DNA from: Plasmodiophora brassicae
Lineage: Eukaryota > Endomyxa: Phytomyxea > Phytomyxea > Plasmodiophorida
Reading direction: 5' to 3'
NCBI GenBank assembly: GCA_036867785.1
Contig: CP145417.1
Span: 558,001-622,000 of the forward strand
Length of the DNA stretch: 64,000 nucleotides
Shown: positions 34,234 to 45,000 of the stretch, piece by piece
How positions within the stretch are numbered: the stretch's first letter is position 1
Layout: every line of letters begins with the position of its first letter
Notes under the pieces: model-generated
Databases searched by the model: none
The model's input: only the letters and a program-made list of their open reading frames with translations
What the model was told of the DNA's origin: nothing
Translations under genes and position numbers: made by a program

Positions 34234-37200
34234 ATGGGGATCTCGTGGTCGAGCGAATTCGACTACACAAAGGACTTGCTGGCCGATACTGTACTTCAGT
34301 CGGCGTGCATCGGACACGAACCCGGATGCGACCCGAACGTCAGAGAGCAACCGTTGCCGTGCTTTGCTCGCTCTCAAAGCAGCGCTGCTGGAACAGGAGT
34401 ATTCCAAAACGTATCGCGCTAAAAGCGCTGAGAAAGGCCTCCTGCGGTACGCCTTCGAAGGCACCAGCGAAGAATGCAGGACAATCTGGGACATTGCAAC
34501 GTTAGGCAACCGCCCCTGATGTCTCATCGAGCGTCTGATTCCATTAACAATAGGCGTGCTTCGAAACTATTCGCTGACAGGGAATAGTATGGCGCTGTGG
34601 CACGAGGACTGTTTGTCTCGAACGTGACGCTTTCTTTCAGCTTTGGTGTTCGCGTGGATGGCGTCTACAAGTGGCAGACGTACTCGCAAGTGTATCAGAA
34701 GGTAACATGTGTCATATCGTCTGGAAGTTCGTGACTGGCTCAGAAGATCTAGATGCTGGCGATTGGCGCCGCGTTGCGCTCCATGGGTTGCCAGCGGGGG
34801 TCGTCCATTGGCATCATGGCTCCGAATCGCCCCGAATGGGTCATCACCGCGTTTGGCGCCTACTCGCAGACACTGAGCGTTGTGGCGTTATGTAAGTCGC
34901 ACCAGAGCCTACATGTGGGGGGTCAGCTGAGGCCTAGTGAAGATTCGACGCTCGGTCCCAATGCCGTCGAGTACATTCTGAACCACGCCGAGCTGACAAT
35001 CCTGTTTGTCGCCAAGAAGCACCTGGTTGAAATTCTGCCGATCCTGTCGAAGACGAAGGTTCGGCATGTGGTCCAGTTCGATGTCGACAAGGAGGCGTAC
35101 GGCAACGTTAAGGACGCCGTCGATGCGAAAGACGTTGATGCAGCCCGCCAATCTGGGGTTGAACTTATTGGGTTCTCGACATTGATTCAGAAAGGTCGGC
35201 GACGATATCTGAGAGATGACGACGCTAACCTGAATGCGCCCGGAAGGAATCGCATCCGGGTTGCAGCCGGATGCGCCCGGGCCAGAGGACCTCGCGTACA
35301 TCATGTACACGAGTGGAACAACGGGGAACCCCAAAGGTGCCTGCTTAACACATGTCAACATCATCAGCACGGTGGCCGCCGTCGAGACCATCTTCAAACT
35401 GCTCGACAGCGACGTTCAGTAAGGCGGGAGCAGCCTTGTCGAACGCGGCACAGTCTGACAGCAGGTCAACCAGCTACTCGTTTCTGCCACTGGCACACAT
35501 CTTCGAAACAGGTATCGACGCGTACGTAAAGGGCCAGGTTAACCACTAACGCTCTGTGCGAGCAGATGTCCAGGTGCGGGGTCCCCCTGGTGTTTCCTGA
35601 AGGATGCGTGTTGAGAGTTCGGGACGCAGGTCGGAATGGCAATGCGCGGTGCACGAGTGGGCTTCTGGCAGGATGACATCAGGCAACTGGTTGAAGACCT
35701 GTGCGCCCTGCAACCGACCATCATGTTCGGTGTCCCTCGGGTATTCACGCGCATCTACCAGAAGGTTGGCGGTCTGGAACGGCTGCGTTGCATGTGTTTT
35801 GAGACGGACGAAGGTGTTCGCAGGCGTCGACACGAAATTCTGCCTTGTGCGGGCGCTGTTCCATCGAGCGTACGCTTACCAGGCTGATGCGCTTCGCAAA
35901 CGATACCCGCGAAGCGCACTCTACGACAACCTCGTCAGGACTGGTCCAATAGTATACGTCATGGATCTATTTACTTTTCAACTGTAGGTGTTCTCCAAGG
36001 CGGCGGCACAGGTTGGTCTCGGGAATTGCAGAATCATTGTCTCTGTACGTATCGAACGATTTTACATCGTGACGCTTTTATCATTTCAACCCAGGGTGCT
36101 GCACCGTTGCCGCCCTACCTATGTGAGTTCCTGAAGATTCTCTTCAATTGCCCAGTCCTTCAGGTACGTTTGGCCGTGTTCACGTCATCACACTGCCGCC
36201 CAGGCGGATTCAATTCGGCAGGGATATGGCATGACGGAGACAGCGGCGGCCGTAACAATATCGCTGCCGACGTGCCCTAACTTGGGACATGTGGGGCCAC
36301 CAGTCGCCTCCTCTGAACTACGTTTGAGATCTGTGCCGGAAATGAATTACAATGTAAGGCACTATCACGTCATCGTACGTTTGATCATGGCGACCTTAAC
36401 GAATTCCAGGTCACTGATGAACATCCGCGGGGAGAGATCCAGATGCGTGGCAGCAACATATTCAAAGGTATCGTTCCAAAGATGACGGCCGGTAAACGCG
36501 CTTATTCCCATTACCACGAATAGGTTACTTCAAGAACGAAGAGGCCACAGAGGGCGTCCTCAATGACGGGTGGATGAGCTCGGGCGATATCGGCCGTCTG
36601 AACCCGAACGGCACATTTTCCATCATCGGTGACGTCGTCTTCGTATGTCGCCTCCTACCGGCTGACATTTCGCTCCAGACCGAAAGAAGAACATATTCAA
36701 GTTGTCGCAAGGAGAGTCAGTATCCAATGCTAGTCGTTTCGAGAGGACAACCTCTAATGGACAGCGCTATCTAGATACGTCGCTGCAGAAATGGTCGAAG
36801 CCGCGTACGGCAAGTCGCCCATGGTGTCCCAGATCTGGATCTACGGGAACAGTTACAAGTCCTTCGTTGTGGGCGTAGTTGTCCCCAATTCCGAGCGTTT
36901 CATCGAAATAGGCCGATCCAAAGTAGGCTCAGGAAACAACCACCCCTGTGAGCTCCTACTAACAAAGGGACGCAACGTCTTGTAGGGCTGGTATACCGGG
37001 CCTGGCTTTACTGCCGACGGTTATCCAGAAGCATTCGCCAAGCTCTGGGACGAACACCTACCAGAACTGAAGCACGAGCTCATTGCTAGCCTTCGTGACT
37101 TCGAGGCCGACTTGAAAGGATTTGAAAAGGTTCGCGCCCTGGCCGGATGGCTGGTAGTTTCGCTCGCTGAAGTGCTGCCCAGGCGCGCGATTTCATTGTG

Positions 37201-37371
37201 GAATTTAACGTTAACAACATGGGCCTTGGCTTCACGGAGGAGAACGAAATGTTGACGCCAACGTTCAAGCTGCGACGCGCCAACCTTCTCAAGACGTACA
37301 TGGCCAAGCTTCGCGACACGTACAAAGCGAACGGCGAGCCACCCAGTGCTGACGAGATTTGGTCGGGTTGA
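34234..37371 (+). CDS. Long-chain acyl-CoA synthetase (AMP-forming)
   Basis: Many short exons. TIWDIAT joins across an intron to [11 protein letters not shown], and a 53-nt intron then leads to [20 protein letters not shown]. Next comes the substrate region [20 protein letters not shown]. The AMP-binding P-loop [19 protein letters not shown] is at about 35299-35355, followed by [29 protein letters not shown] and a C-terminal lid ending [20 protein letters not shown] and stop at 37371. The enzyme activates fatty acids with ATP and CoA for beta-oxidation or lipid synthesis. The start is uncertain: 34234 opens MGISWSSEF, and the junction from there to EYSKTYRAK is not resolved. The 3' end is 40 bp from the convergent FYVE gene. 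Confidence 0.9.
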
Positions 37372-37410
37372 TTTGTTCGCCGCACATCATACAGTCCGAT
37401 GCCTGCTTGG

Positions 37411-38225
37411 CTATATTACTGGAACAACAAGCTTAGTCGTGGTGTCGCTTGGGCCTGGTACGGTGTCAGGTTGCGGCGCCGGTTTCTCCTCGTCGTCTTC
37501 GTGCGCGAATGTGACATGTCTCGGTTCGGCGCTCTTCCCACTCCGCATCGGGGAACGATTCTGCTTAGCGCGTCGAGCAGAGGGCGGCGGTTCTGTCGGC
37601 GGTGCAGGCGGTTCACTAACAGCAGACAGCTCCACATGCGGATGCGCTCGTTTCCAGATGTTGTACAGACGAACATGCTCCTCGTACTTGATGATGACTT
37701 GCCCAGCCGCCTGCGCGAACGCGCTCCTGAAACAGGTCGTGAAATGATTCATCAGGTGCGCATTGAAAGCCGCATCGCTCTGGATGTCGATCAATGTGCC
37801 GGTCGCCTGGTCCAACGTATCGAGGTCAACAGCAACCCCATCACTAATGTCCACGAACGCGAATGCGTCCCGTTCGAGGGCCGAGGTGTTCACCTAGGTA
37901 AACATCTTCGCGTAAGGTCATGTCAGCTCATACGGAAACGGGGACGGACGCTTCGAATGGCACAGCGAGTGCAAACGCGTTGAGGGACGTCGGCGTGGAA
38001 CCCGAACTGGGGCAAGTACTCGGTGTAGGGACTGCACGTGGAGCAAACGGTGTGCCCGCACGCTCGGCAGTGATGCCGACGGAACAGCAGGGTGAAGACG
38101 GCACCACAGTGGGAGCACGCTGGTCCCTGCCCTTCCCAAGTGATCAACGACGGCCGCGACGCCGACTGTGCATGGTCGTTAAAGCGCCGGCCGGGAGTCG
38201 ACGAACTCCTGCTTACTGCTCCCAT
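37411..38225 (-). CDS. FYVE zinc-finger protein
   Basis: Two exons (38225-37950 and 37893-37411) around a 56-nt intron encode about 252 aa. The FYVE finger sits at about residues 30-85, with CSHCG, the basic patch RRHHCRACG, CSTCS and a closing CTRC. The basic RR/KHHCR motif normally contacts PI3P, but the WxxD motif before the first cysteine pair is WEGQ here, so affinity may differ. The C-terminal half has a helical region (FNAHLMNHFTTCFRSAFAQ) and a Pro-rich acidic tail. The likely start is ATG 38225, as the frame upstream has only non-ATG starts. PI3P would come from the VPS15/VPS34 complex. Confidence 0.85.
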
Positions 38226-38586
38226 GGCGCGAGGTCGGTAACTGGTTATGGATGCCGCCGCGTCGGCATATGGGCGCGACAAGTGCCAGTGATATTACCC
38301 CGAATGATTTCGGTTGGTCCGATCCAGCTGGGATATTTTGTAATGCCATAGACAATAGGCCAGATTCGAGTCGACGTTTCCGCCAGGGATGGACTTGCGC
38401 TACGTAGCCTCAATACCTATAGGCGGATGTCAGCTACAGGATCGCAACGAATTGAAAATGCCGACCTTCTTAGATTAAATAGATCTGAATCAGCATTCAA
38501 TCATCGCGAGGTCTTCGTCAGCCATCGGGTTCGATACGCGCGTGCTTCGATCGCCTTCCAGGGCATGTCAAAGGCAACCTCTGCGT
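38226..38586. other. Intergenic stretch, nothing recognised
   Basis: These 361 bp lie between the start of the FYVE gene and the end of the BTB gene on the same strand. The sequence is locally AT-richer. Only short ORFs are present and none looks real. Confidence 0.35.
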
Positions 38587-39858
38587 TTAGGACCACCGGG
38601 AGGCTGCCTGAAGCCCAGGTATGCCAAAATGTAGACCCAGGAGGTGCCGCAGGGGCCTAGGCAGTTGCGATGCGACAGGAAGAACGAATTTCTCAAAGTC
38701 GTCGCGATTCATGGCGAAAATGTCCACATATACAATAAGAGCGTTCAGTGCAGAGGAGAGCGCTTGTCGCGCATCACCAATATGGGCATAATCGCAGCGG
38801 CGGCTCGGATCGGGGTTGGCATCAACCGCCAGAAGCATGGGTATCATCGTATGGTTGTGGACGTCGAGAAGAAGGTCTGATTCACGCTTGGCCATTTGGT
38901 CGACGGCAACATCGGCGTCTCCGAATACTGCCGATGCGTTCTTGTCGATATCCCCAACGATCTCTCGCAAACCGATCGCACTGCCACCCGAGGCAACGGG
39001 GCCAAGCGAGATTCCGGCGGTCTCCATTTCCTGCATCAGTTGAACCTCGATCTCGGCAAACGGGTCGATATCGTCATCGTCGAGACGAGAAATTTCCGGT
39101 AGCGCAGGCCACGACCGCATGTCATCCAAATGCCGAAGACCCTGCACGCAGGCAAACGCCCAAACGAGATGCCAGCGCGTCAGGTCATCCAACTCGGCGA
39201 AAGTCAAGATCGAGATCATGTGCTCCAAAGTCACCGAGCACAGCCACGAGTCTCGATTGACATTGAACGACATCGGCGGAACAGGGTCTCGATAAGGGTT
39301 CACAAGGAGTGCAATTGGTCGGCCCAGCAGCGTCGATTTCGACAGGTGATGACAGTGGAGAAAGAACCTCAAAGCCGTATCGCTTGCCAGAACTTGTTCC
39401 GAGTAGAATCGCAGGCATCGGTCAGACAGATCGGATAGCAAAAGTTGTTCGGCAAGGTTCGAGGTTGGCAGGAGGTAGTCTCGAGGTATCTCCACAATTC
39501 CGCAGTAAAGATACTGGAGCACGGTGACCACCGTCGTCACTTCCTGGTCGGCGTGATAAACAACAGCGACGGCCGCAGCAGGACGCACAGCATCGGCATT
39601 CGCCACGAAATTCGACAGCGGTTCCATGACTGCATTCACCGGCGATAATCTCTCACGGTAGAACTGGCAGCGCGCTCGAAGGATGAGCGCGTGGGCATAG
39701 ACGGGCGTTCGCTCCGGGCCGACCAGCAGGACGACATCTGCCGAGTCGCGGTCGTTCACCAGCGATGACAGGCACGCAGCGACGGATAGCGGGTCATTGA
39801 CTGTGCAGTTTGACACTGCCACCGGGCCACTGGGTACTTCGCCACGATCGGCCGGCAT
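38587..39858 (-). CDS. BTB/POZ domain protein with BACK-like region
   Basis: A single open frame encodes 423 aa from ATG 39858; the frame is open further upstream but only with a GTG. The BTB domain (about residues 35-145) has SADVVLLVGPERTPVYAHAL, ILRARCQFYRERLS and VLQYLYCGIVEIP. An alpha-helical region after it (LAEQLLLSDLSDRCLRFYSE) fits a BACK-type extension. No Kelch or MATH domain was found. BTB proteins commonly act as CUL3 ubiquitin-ligase adaptors, but the substrate is unknown. An intron near either end cannot be ruled out. Confidence 0.8.
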   Translation of the reverse strand: MPADRGEVPSGPVAVSNCTVNDPLSVAACLSSLVNDRDSADVVLLVGPERTPVYAHALILRARCQFYRERLSPVNAVMEPLSNFVANADAVRPAAAVAVVYHADQEVTTVVTVLQYLYCGIVEIPRDYLLPTSNLAEQLLLSDLSDRCLRFYSEQVLASDTALRFFLHCHHLSKSTLLGRPIALLVNPYRDPVPPMSFNVNRDSWLCSVTLEHMISILTFAELDDLTRWHLVWAFACVQGLRHLDDMRSWPALPEISRLDDDDIDPFAEIEVQLMQEMETAGISLGPVASGGSAIGLREIVGDIDKNASAVFGDADVAVDQMAKRESDLLLDVHNHTMIPMLLAVDANPDPSRRCDYAHIGDARQALSSALNALIVYVDIFAMNRDDFEKFVLPVASQLPRPLRHLLGLHFGIPGLQAASRWS

Positions 39859-40607
39859 GCGTCTGCAGCTCCCGAGCGACGCCGGACACCAGAACAGCGA
39901 ACTCCGGACAGGACAACGCGGCGCAATCCGCACAGTGAAACCCCAAAGTCAGGTAGGTAGTCATGCAGCCTTGCTGGTGCGCAGTCGTGCAGGCGCTACG
40001 CGTCCTCTTATGTATGACGAGCTTCGTCTTCTCACGGGACTGATCTGTCGGAACCATCAAGGCATGCGTTTGAGAGATGCATCGTTCGCCCGCCGACAAT
40101 GTCTGAGTTCATCTCATCCCCGATGTTTATCATCTGGGGTGCTTTCCCGCACCCACCGCCATCGACGTTTGTAGTTGACTTCCGGCATCACCGGTTTACC
40201 TGTTTGCGATAAGCAGTGCGATTTTCGACGACCCATAAAACGGCTGTGTTGGCTATTCTGGCACAGGGCTGCCAGTGCAACCGTCTCGTGATGCCGGTGT
40301 TGCCGAAACGCCGAATGTCGTCGAAGGCAAGTAATCGGCGGGCGGACTGGGACGAAAACAACCATGTATCGTCGTCCGGGCTGGCAATTCAACTGTATTC
40401 GCGCACCTTGGTGCTGCAGACACCAGCCCGCAAAGGGGGCCAACGTCGCGGCGTCCTTGAGGCTGTTTCAAGAACTTGCGCCTCTTTTCCCGACGGCTAG
40501 TTTGTACCCAAGGGCTCAGGTATTGTACGACTAATAGGGCGCAGGATCGTCGTACGGTGTGGGTGACAGTACAAATTATACGAGTAGAAAGGCGGCAAAG
40601 GCCTACA
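39859..40607. other. Intergenic region between divergent BTB and CFAP299 genes
   Basis: These 749 bp hold the two divergent promoters. ORFs of about 90-110 codons occur on both strands at 40114-40500, but they overlap each other and show no domain or splice support. A small gene here cannot be excluded. Confidence 0.35.
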
Positions 40608-41557
40608 ATGGTGGTGAAGGCCTTCTCGTCGCGACAGGATCTGCAGGACGATGGGGCAAGCAGCAGCGTGGCTACCGATTTCAGTTGCTACGAGGACTAC
40701 CTGGATGATCAGATCAAAGAGAAGGATGTTTTCTACCTGCAGGTTCGGCACGGCGCCGTCTCGATTAGATGGATGTTTAAAAAGCGCATGCAGGATATCA
40801 AACTGGCACGTGCTCTAGTCGAGCTAGGATACCGCGGCCGTGGTGACACGCTGAAGCGCACTGAGTTCCAGGCCCGGAAGCAGCAACTGGAACAGTCGAA
40901 GTTACCCGTACAGAAGTCTGGGAACATGTCGCTATGCTGTCTCGGAAAGGATGTATCGTCATTCCCGCTCCTGAAGGCGCTGGCCGAGCGCGAAGAGAAT
41001 ATCCGCAATGGAAAGCTCACTGTTAGTGATTTCAGGGATTTCACGATCCAACCATAGGACTTAACCCATGTCGTCAGACAATTATCTTTATCCGAGATTA
41101 CAACAGCCGTGGTCAGGAAATCAGCGGTTTCATTGACTACGCCGAACGTCTGAAGCACGAGGACTTCGCGCCATACTTTGAGCGCAAGAAGCGACTTCTG
41201 CCTCGAATGTCTGACCTCTCGTTCTACAACTGGGATACCCAGACGTCGGTGTCCACTCCCAATTCGAACTTCCAGGTACACATCATCGTTGCGAGCAGGC
41301 TTACGGTCGTGTCTGACGTTACGCCAGGTGATAGCGGACAATCCAGGCGGCCTTCTTTTCAAGAACAATCGCGATCGTAAAGTCATAAGCGTGGATCCTA
41401 AAGTAAGTCCGATATCTGTATGCCCTTTGTAAAACAATCCAGTTGCGAACAGCCTGAATAGGGTTACACTGGCGACAATTCATCTCGTGTGGAAATTTCT
41501 ACAAGCGAATACGTCCAAGTCGTCTTGTACGACCACCTGACGCGCCGGAAGAGTTAA
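40608..41557 (+). CDS. CFAP299: CFAP299-like cilia- and flagella-associated protein
   Basis: Five exons (40608-40742, 40794-41021, 41078-41275, 41328-41402, 41462-41557) with introns of 51, 56, 52 and 59 nt encode 243 aa, near the length of human CFAP299 (C4orf22). Conserved blocks are [82 protein letters not shown] and [18 protein letters not shown], ending near [12 protein letters not shown]. The protein is found only in ciliated lineages; its molecular role is poorly known. It converges with the KCTD gene within a few bases. Confidence 0.93.
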
Positions 41558-41560
41558 GCC

Positions 41561-42657
41561 TTAGCTCGGAACGGCATGTGCTCGTCGGTCAGTAATAAAA
41601 ATGTCAACGGGTTCCACGTGAGATATTAGGTGACGTTCCAGTTCGATACGTTGAGAGCATCCGCTGCGGATTGCCCTCAAATGTGTCCCGCGCAATGGCA
41701 TACCGTGACCTTCAGCAGTACATCGACGGAAAGGCCACCAAGTGGAGCGGCGTCTCCTGGGGGGCATAACGTGCATTCACCAGCTCTCTACAGCTTCAGC
41801 TCGCGCATGTCGAACAGCGAAATGCAGCGGCGTTTGCTGGTAATTATCGCCTGCAATGGCACATTATTCTCTGGAATTTATATATGTTGCTACTTGTTGT
41901 CAGTTCGCCGCTTTCAAAAGTCGAGGTCATCGAAACGAATACGAAACCTGTCCGAACTCCGATCCGCTGCGTGGACAACGAGGATCTGCGACGGTGGCAT
42001 GTCCGATCCAGGAACAGAAGGGATGCCGACGATGTTGCCAGGAACCTTTGCTATCGGTATCAGAGGCAATGCGTGCCGTGCCCTTCGGCAAGCGGACGTT
42101 AGCCGAGAGCAGTGGGTTTGCGCAACCATACTTACTTGGAAGCGCGCGAGTCGATGAGTCTTCCGAGCTCCTCTATCAACGGTGCAATATTAAAGTACCG
42201 CGCCTCCTCCAAGAGCGCTCGGTACAAGAACAGGTATTCTGGCCCTTCCGGTACTGTGAAGCAACAAGATCTGACGTGGGTTCGAGTTGCTTGACGTGGT
42301 CTGGCTGTCGTACCGTTGAGCTGTCGGGTTCTCATGTAGTTCAGGATGAATCGAAAAAGCTTTGCATCGCGATCGATGAATAATGCCTCCTCAAGGTCGA
42401 CCTTGAATCTGCCAGACAGCTGATGCGCGAAGTATGTGTCTGTGAAAGGATGATGAACACACCAAAGCAGCGACATGCGTGAGAGCAAGCGAACCAGAAA
42501 TATCAGTCAGAGTCGACACCCTCGTCTCGAATCGCTCGCCGCCAACGTTCAGACGAACGATGGCGTCCCGATCGAGGTTCCCGGTCCCCGGGTCGAGTGT
42601 CGCCCTGAAATCATCCAGCGGCAGCGTTGCCGGCCGCGTGTACGTCGCCATCGTCAT
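41561..42657 (-). CDS. KCTD-type BTB/T1 domain protein
   Basis: Starts at ATG 42657 or 42651. The T1/BTB_2 domain begins AIVRLNVGGERFETRVSTL. An intron of about 54 nt joins TDIS to DTYFAHQLSGRFKVDLEEA, then ALFIDRDAKLFRFILNYMR. A second intron joins QLN to VPEGPEYLFLYRALLEEA and ARYFNIAPLIEELG. KCTD proteins oligomerise and often serve as CUL3 adaptors or G-protein beta-gamma regulators. The 3' half (42130-41561) is less certain: one conserved-looking exon reads VGIPSVPGSDMPPSQILVVH, and the final exon and stop were not fixed. Confidence 0.8.
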
Positions 42658-42930
42658 TCCCGGCGACGTGTCCACGACCGAACCCTCCCCTCAACCGTCG
42701 CAGTGAACTGCACAGAGCGCACTGCCCCAGCCCGACACGAATGGGGCGCGCGCGTCACACAACTGCACTCAGCTACACTATCCCGTTTCCAGATCGCTCT
42801 AGACTACCCAAGTCGAACTGCAGCCGCTCGTGACGCCGCGCGTACGATCGAGCGGCTCGCTGCATTGATATCCGCGGGTGCCATCACAGGCCGCCGAGCA
42901 TCTTGGCAATGGTGTTAGTGTAGAGTCAAC

Positions 42931-44760
42931 CTAGAGGTTGCGGAAGTCGCCGTTGGTGAAGGACGTGATCAGGGCCAGTGCCGCTGCAGGTTGGTCCATA
43001 GGAACCTGTAACGAACAGGGATCAGAATCAGTTCGACAGTTGCAGGCGGCCAGCGACCATGTGTCCGGCATCTTTCACGACGAGAAAGGTAAACGGGCCT
43101 TCGCCCTTGATGATGCCGGAATCGACGCCGTTGGCGACCCAGGGTGAGAACTGTTTCTGCTTGTATGCATCGGATCGACTAACGGGCATTGTGAATCAGA
43201 TGCCGCTCCATAGGTCAATCATTCGCCTGCGTTTCTAACCTCCACCGCAGTTGCTCAGCCAAGTGCATGCCGCCAACGTAGTTGCAAATCAGGTCCTGGT
43301 CGCCGTAGAAGATCAAGGTTGGAAGTCCTACGCCTAGGTCAGTCCTGTCGAAATGTCATTTGCGCATGACATCGCGATGACCGCGTTCAAGCAGGCTGGA
43401 GAGTAGAGAGCCCCCCGATGACACCCAAGCATCTGTAGGAGGCAGAGTTGTCGTCCGGCATTCTTTCCATGCCTGTGCTTGCGAGCTAACACCAAGCGAC
43501 GCCATGACGCTAGGTTGATTCAGCAGTTTCTCAAGGAGAGAGAAGTCATAGCAGAGCGGTTGAGGGTTGCACTAATTCGGCCTTTCAGCATTTCTTCAAC
43601 TCGGATTAACATCGCCCGTACCTGTTTCCTGATATCGTACAGGTTCACATTGCCGACCATCGACATCAGCTGTGTGCGCGATCATTGATTGGTTCACATT
43701 CCAGATTGAGGTCGAATCCGTTACATGCGGTAGGATGGACTGGCAGGCTTGGAATGCCTCTGGTGACTGAGCTCGCATTAAGCTATAGCACTGCTGCGTA
43801 GCGTCTTGCATCTCGCTGATCTGCCTCGGGTCTGTCAGTAGGTTCGTCATCGTCGCGTAGGTGACGTAGTCGCTGTACTGGACGGATGCATCCACAAGAC
43901 CGTCACCTATGGCGATACCGGCCAGCGCTATCTTGGGCCCTTGGTTTGCACTGTTACCCTGTTCCAAACGGTCACAGTCCGTTCTGTTGGTCGTCCCGGA
44001 CTCGAGGTTGCCTGTAGGATTCGGTCTGCAATGAAGGGCTGCCGAAATGCGTTAGACACTGATATACAGCTTGAAGCGTTGACACTTACGATGAAGATTC
44101 CAGCATAGCTTTCTCCTGTAATGAAAAATGGCAGCGACGAATACTGGGGGAATTGGACCAACAGTCCTTGCAGGAATTCGTACATATTATCAGCCTGTTT
44201 GCAATAATCAGACGTGATTCGCGTCAATCGCAACAAGTTCTACAAGTTGTTGTTCGGTGCGAACGTTATCGTTGGCGCTTGTCGCGTACGAGTATCCGGT
44301 CCCAACCTGGTGACGTTTCGCTTAGTCGTATCACGGCAAGATGGAAACGTCGTACCGGTTGGTCAACGAAAACGATGGTCGCCTGGTTGTTCCACGAGTA
44401 GGGATTCTCGATAGCGTTGCCATTGCTGTCCAATCGATACGGACCGCTCTCGTAGAAGATGGCCATCTCCGAGGAGCAGCTTGGTCCACCGGTCAGCCAG
44501 AGGATCAATGGATCCGATGATGGTGAGCGCCGTGATTCGAACAACCAGAAGAATATGTGACCGCCTATGTCGAAGTCTCAGACACCTCATCGTCGCTAGC
44601 AGTCTAACGAGGCTAGCGAACCGCTGTCTGTGGCCCTGTCTACAGTGATGTAGCCTGAATGCTGCGCAACGCGTTCTGGTCCCCATCCTGAATTCGCAGG
44701 AGGCGCCCGAGAGGACACTAGAGCGGCGACCAGCAACCCGACCAGGACTTTCACCGCCAT
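42931..44760 (-). CDS. Serine carboxypeptidase, S10 family
   Basis: The start MAVKVLVGLLVAALVSS is a clear signal peptide. After an intron comes GHIFFWLFESRRSP, then LILWLTGGPSCSSEMAIF, the catalytic-serine motif FFITGESYAG, IALAGIAIGDGLVDASVQY, the catalytic Asp in FYGDQDLICNYVGGMHLA and the catalytic His in VVKDAGHM, ending PMDQPAAALALITSF to the stop at 42931. All three catalytic residues are thus present. The oxyanion-hole motif usually written GGPGCSS reads GGPSCSS here. S10 enzymes work in acidic lysosomes/vacuoles or outside the cell, removing C-terminal residues. Several introns of about 45-60 nt interrupt the gene. Confidence 0.9.
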
Positions 44761-45000
44761 CCTGTCTAAACTAACAGACAAGTAGAATGGAACACGACGA
44801 CATCTAATGGAACTCCAGGCGTTTGGGGAGGCGCTTCTCCCTTAAAGGTCCCGATCCTGTGCCTTACAGCTACATATGTGTCACATAGCCGCACAACGTT
44901 TCTTCGGTGGCAGCGGCAGGCATTCTGAGACGAGCAGCTGGCTGTGAATATCGCTGGGATATTCATGTACGTGGGGATAAATCGTAAACGGGTTGTTGAT

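Noticed and set aside
38748-39260. 170-codon plus-strand ORF opposite the BTB gene
   Set aside because: Arg/Ser/Pro-rich shadow of a clear BTB coding frame.
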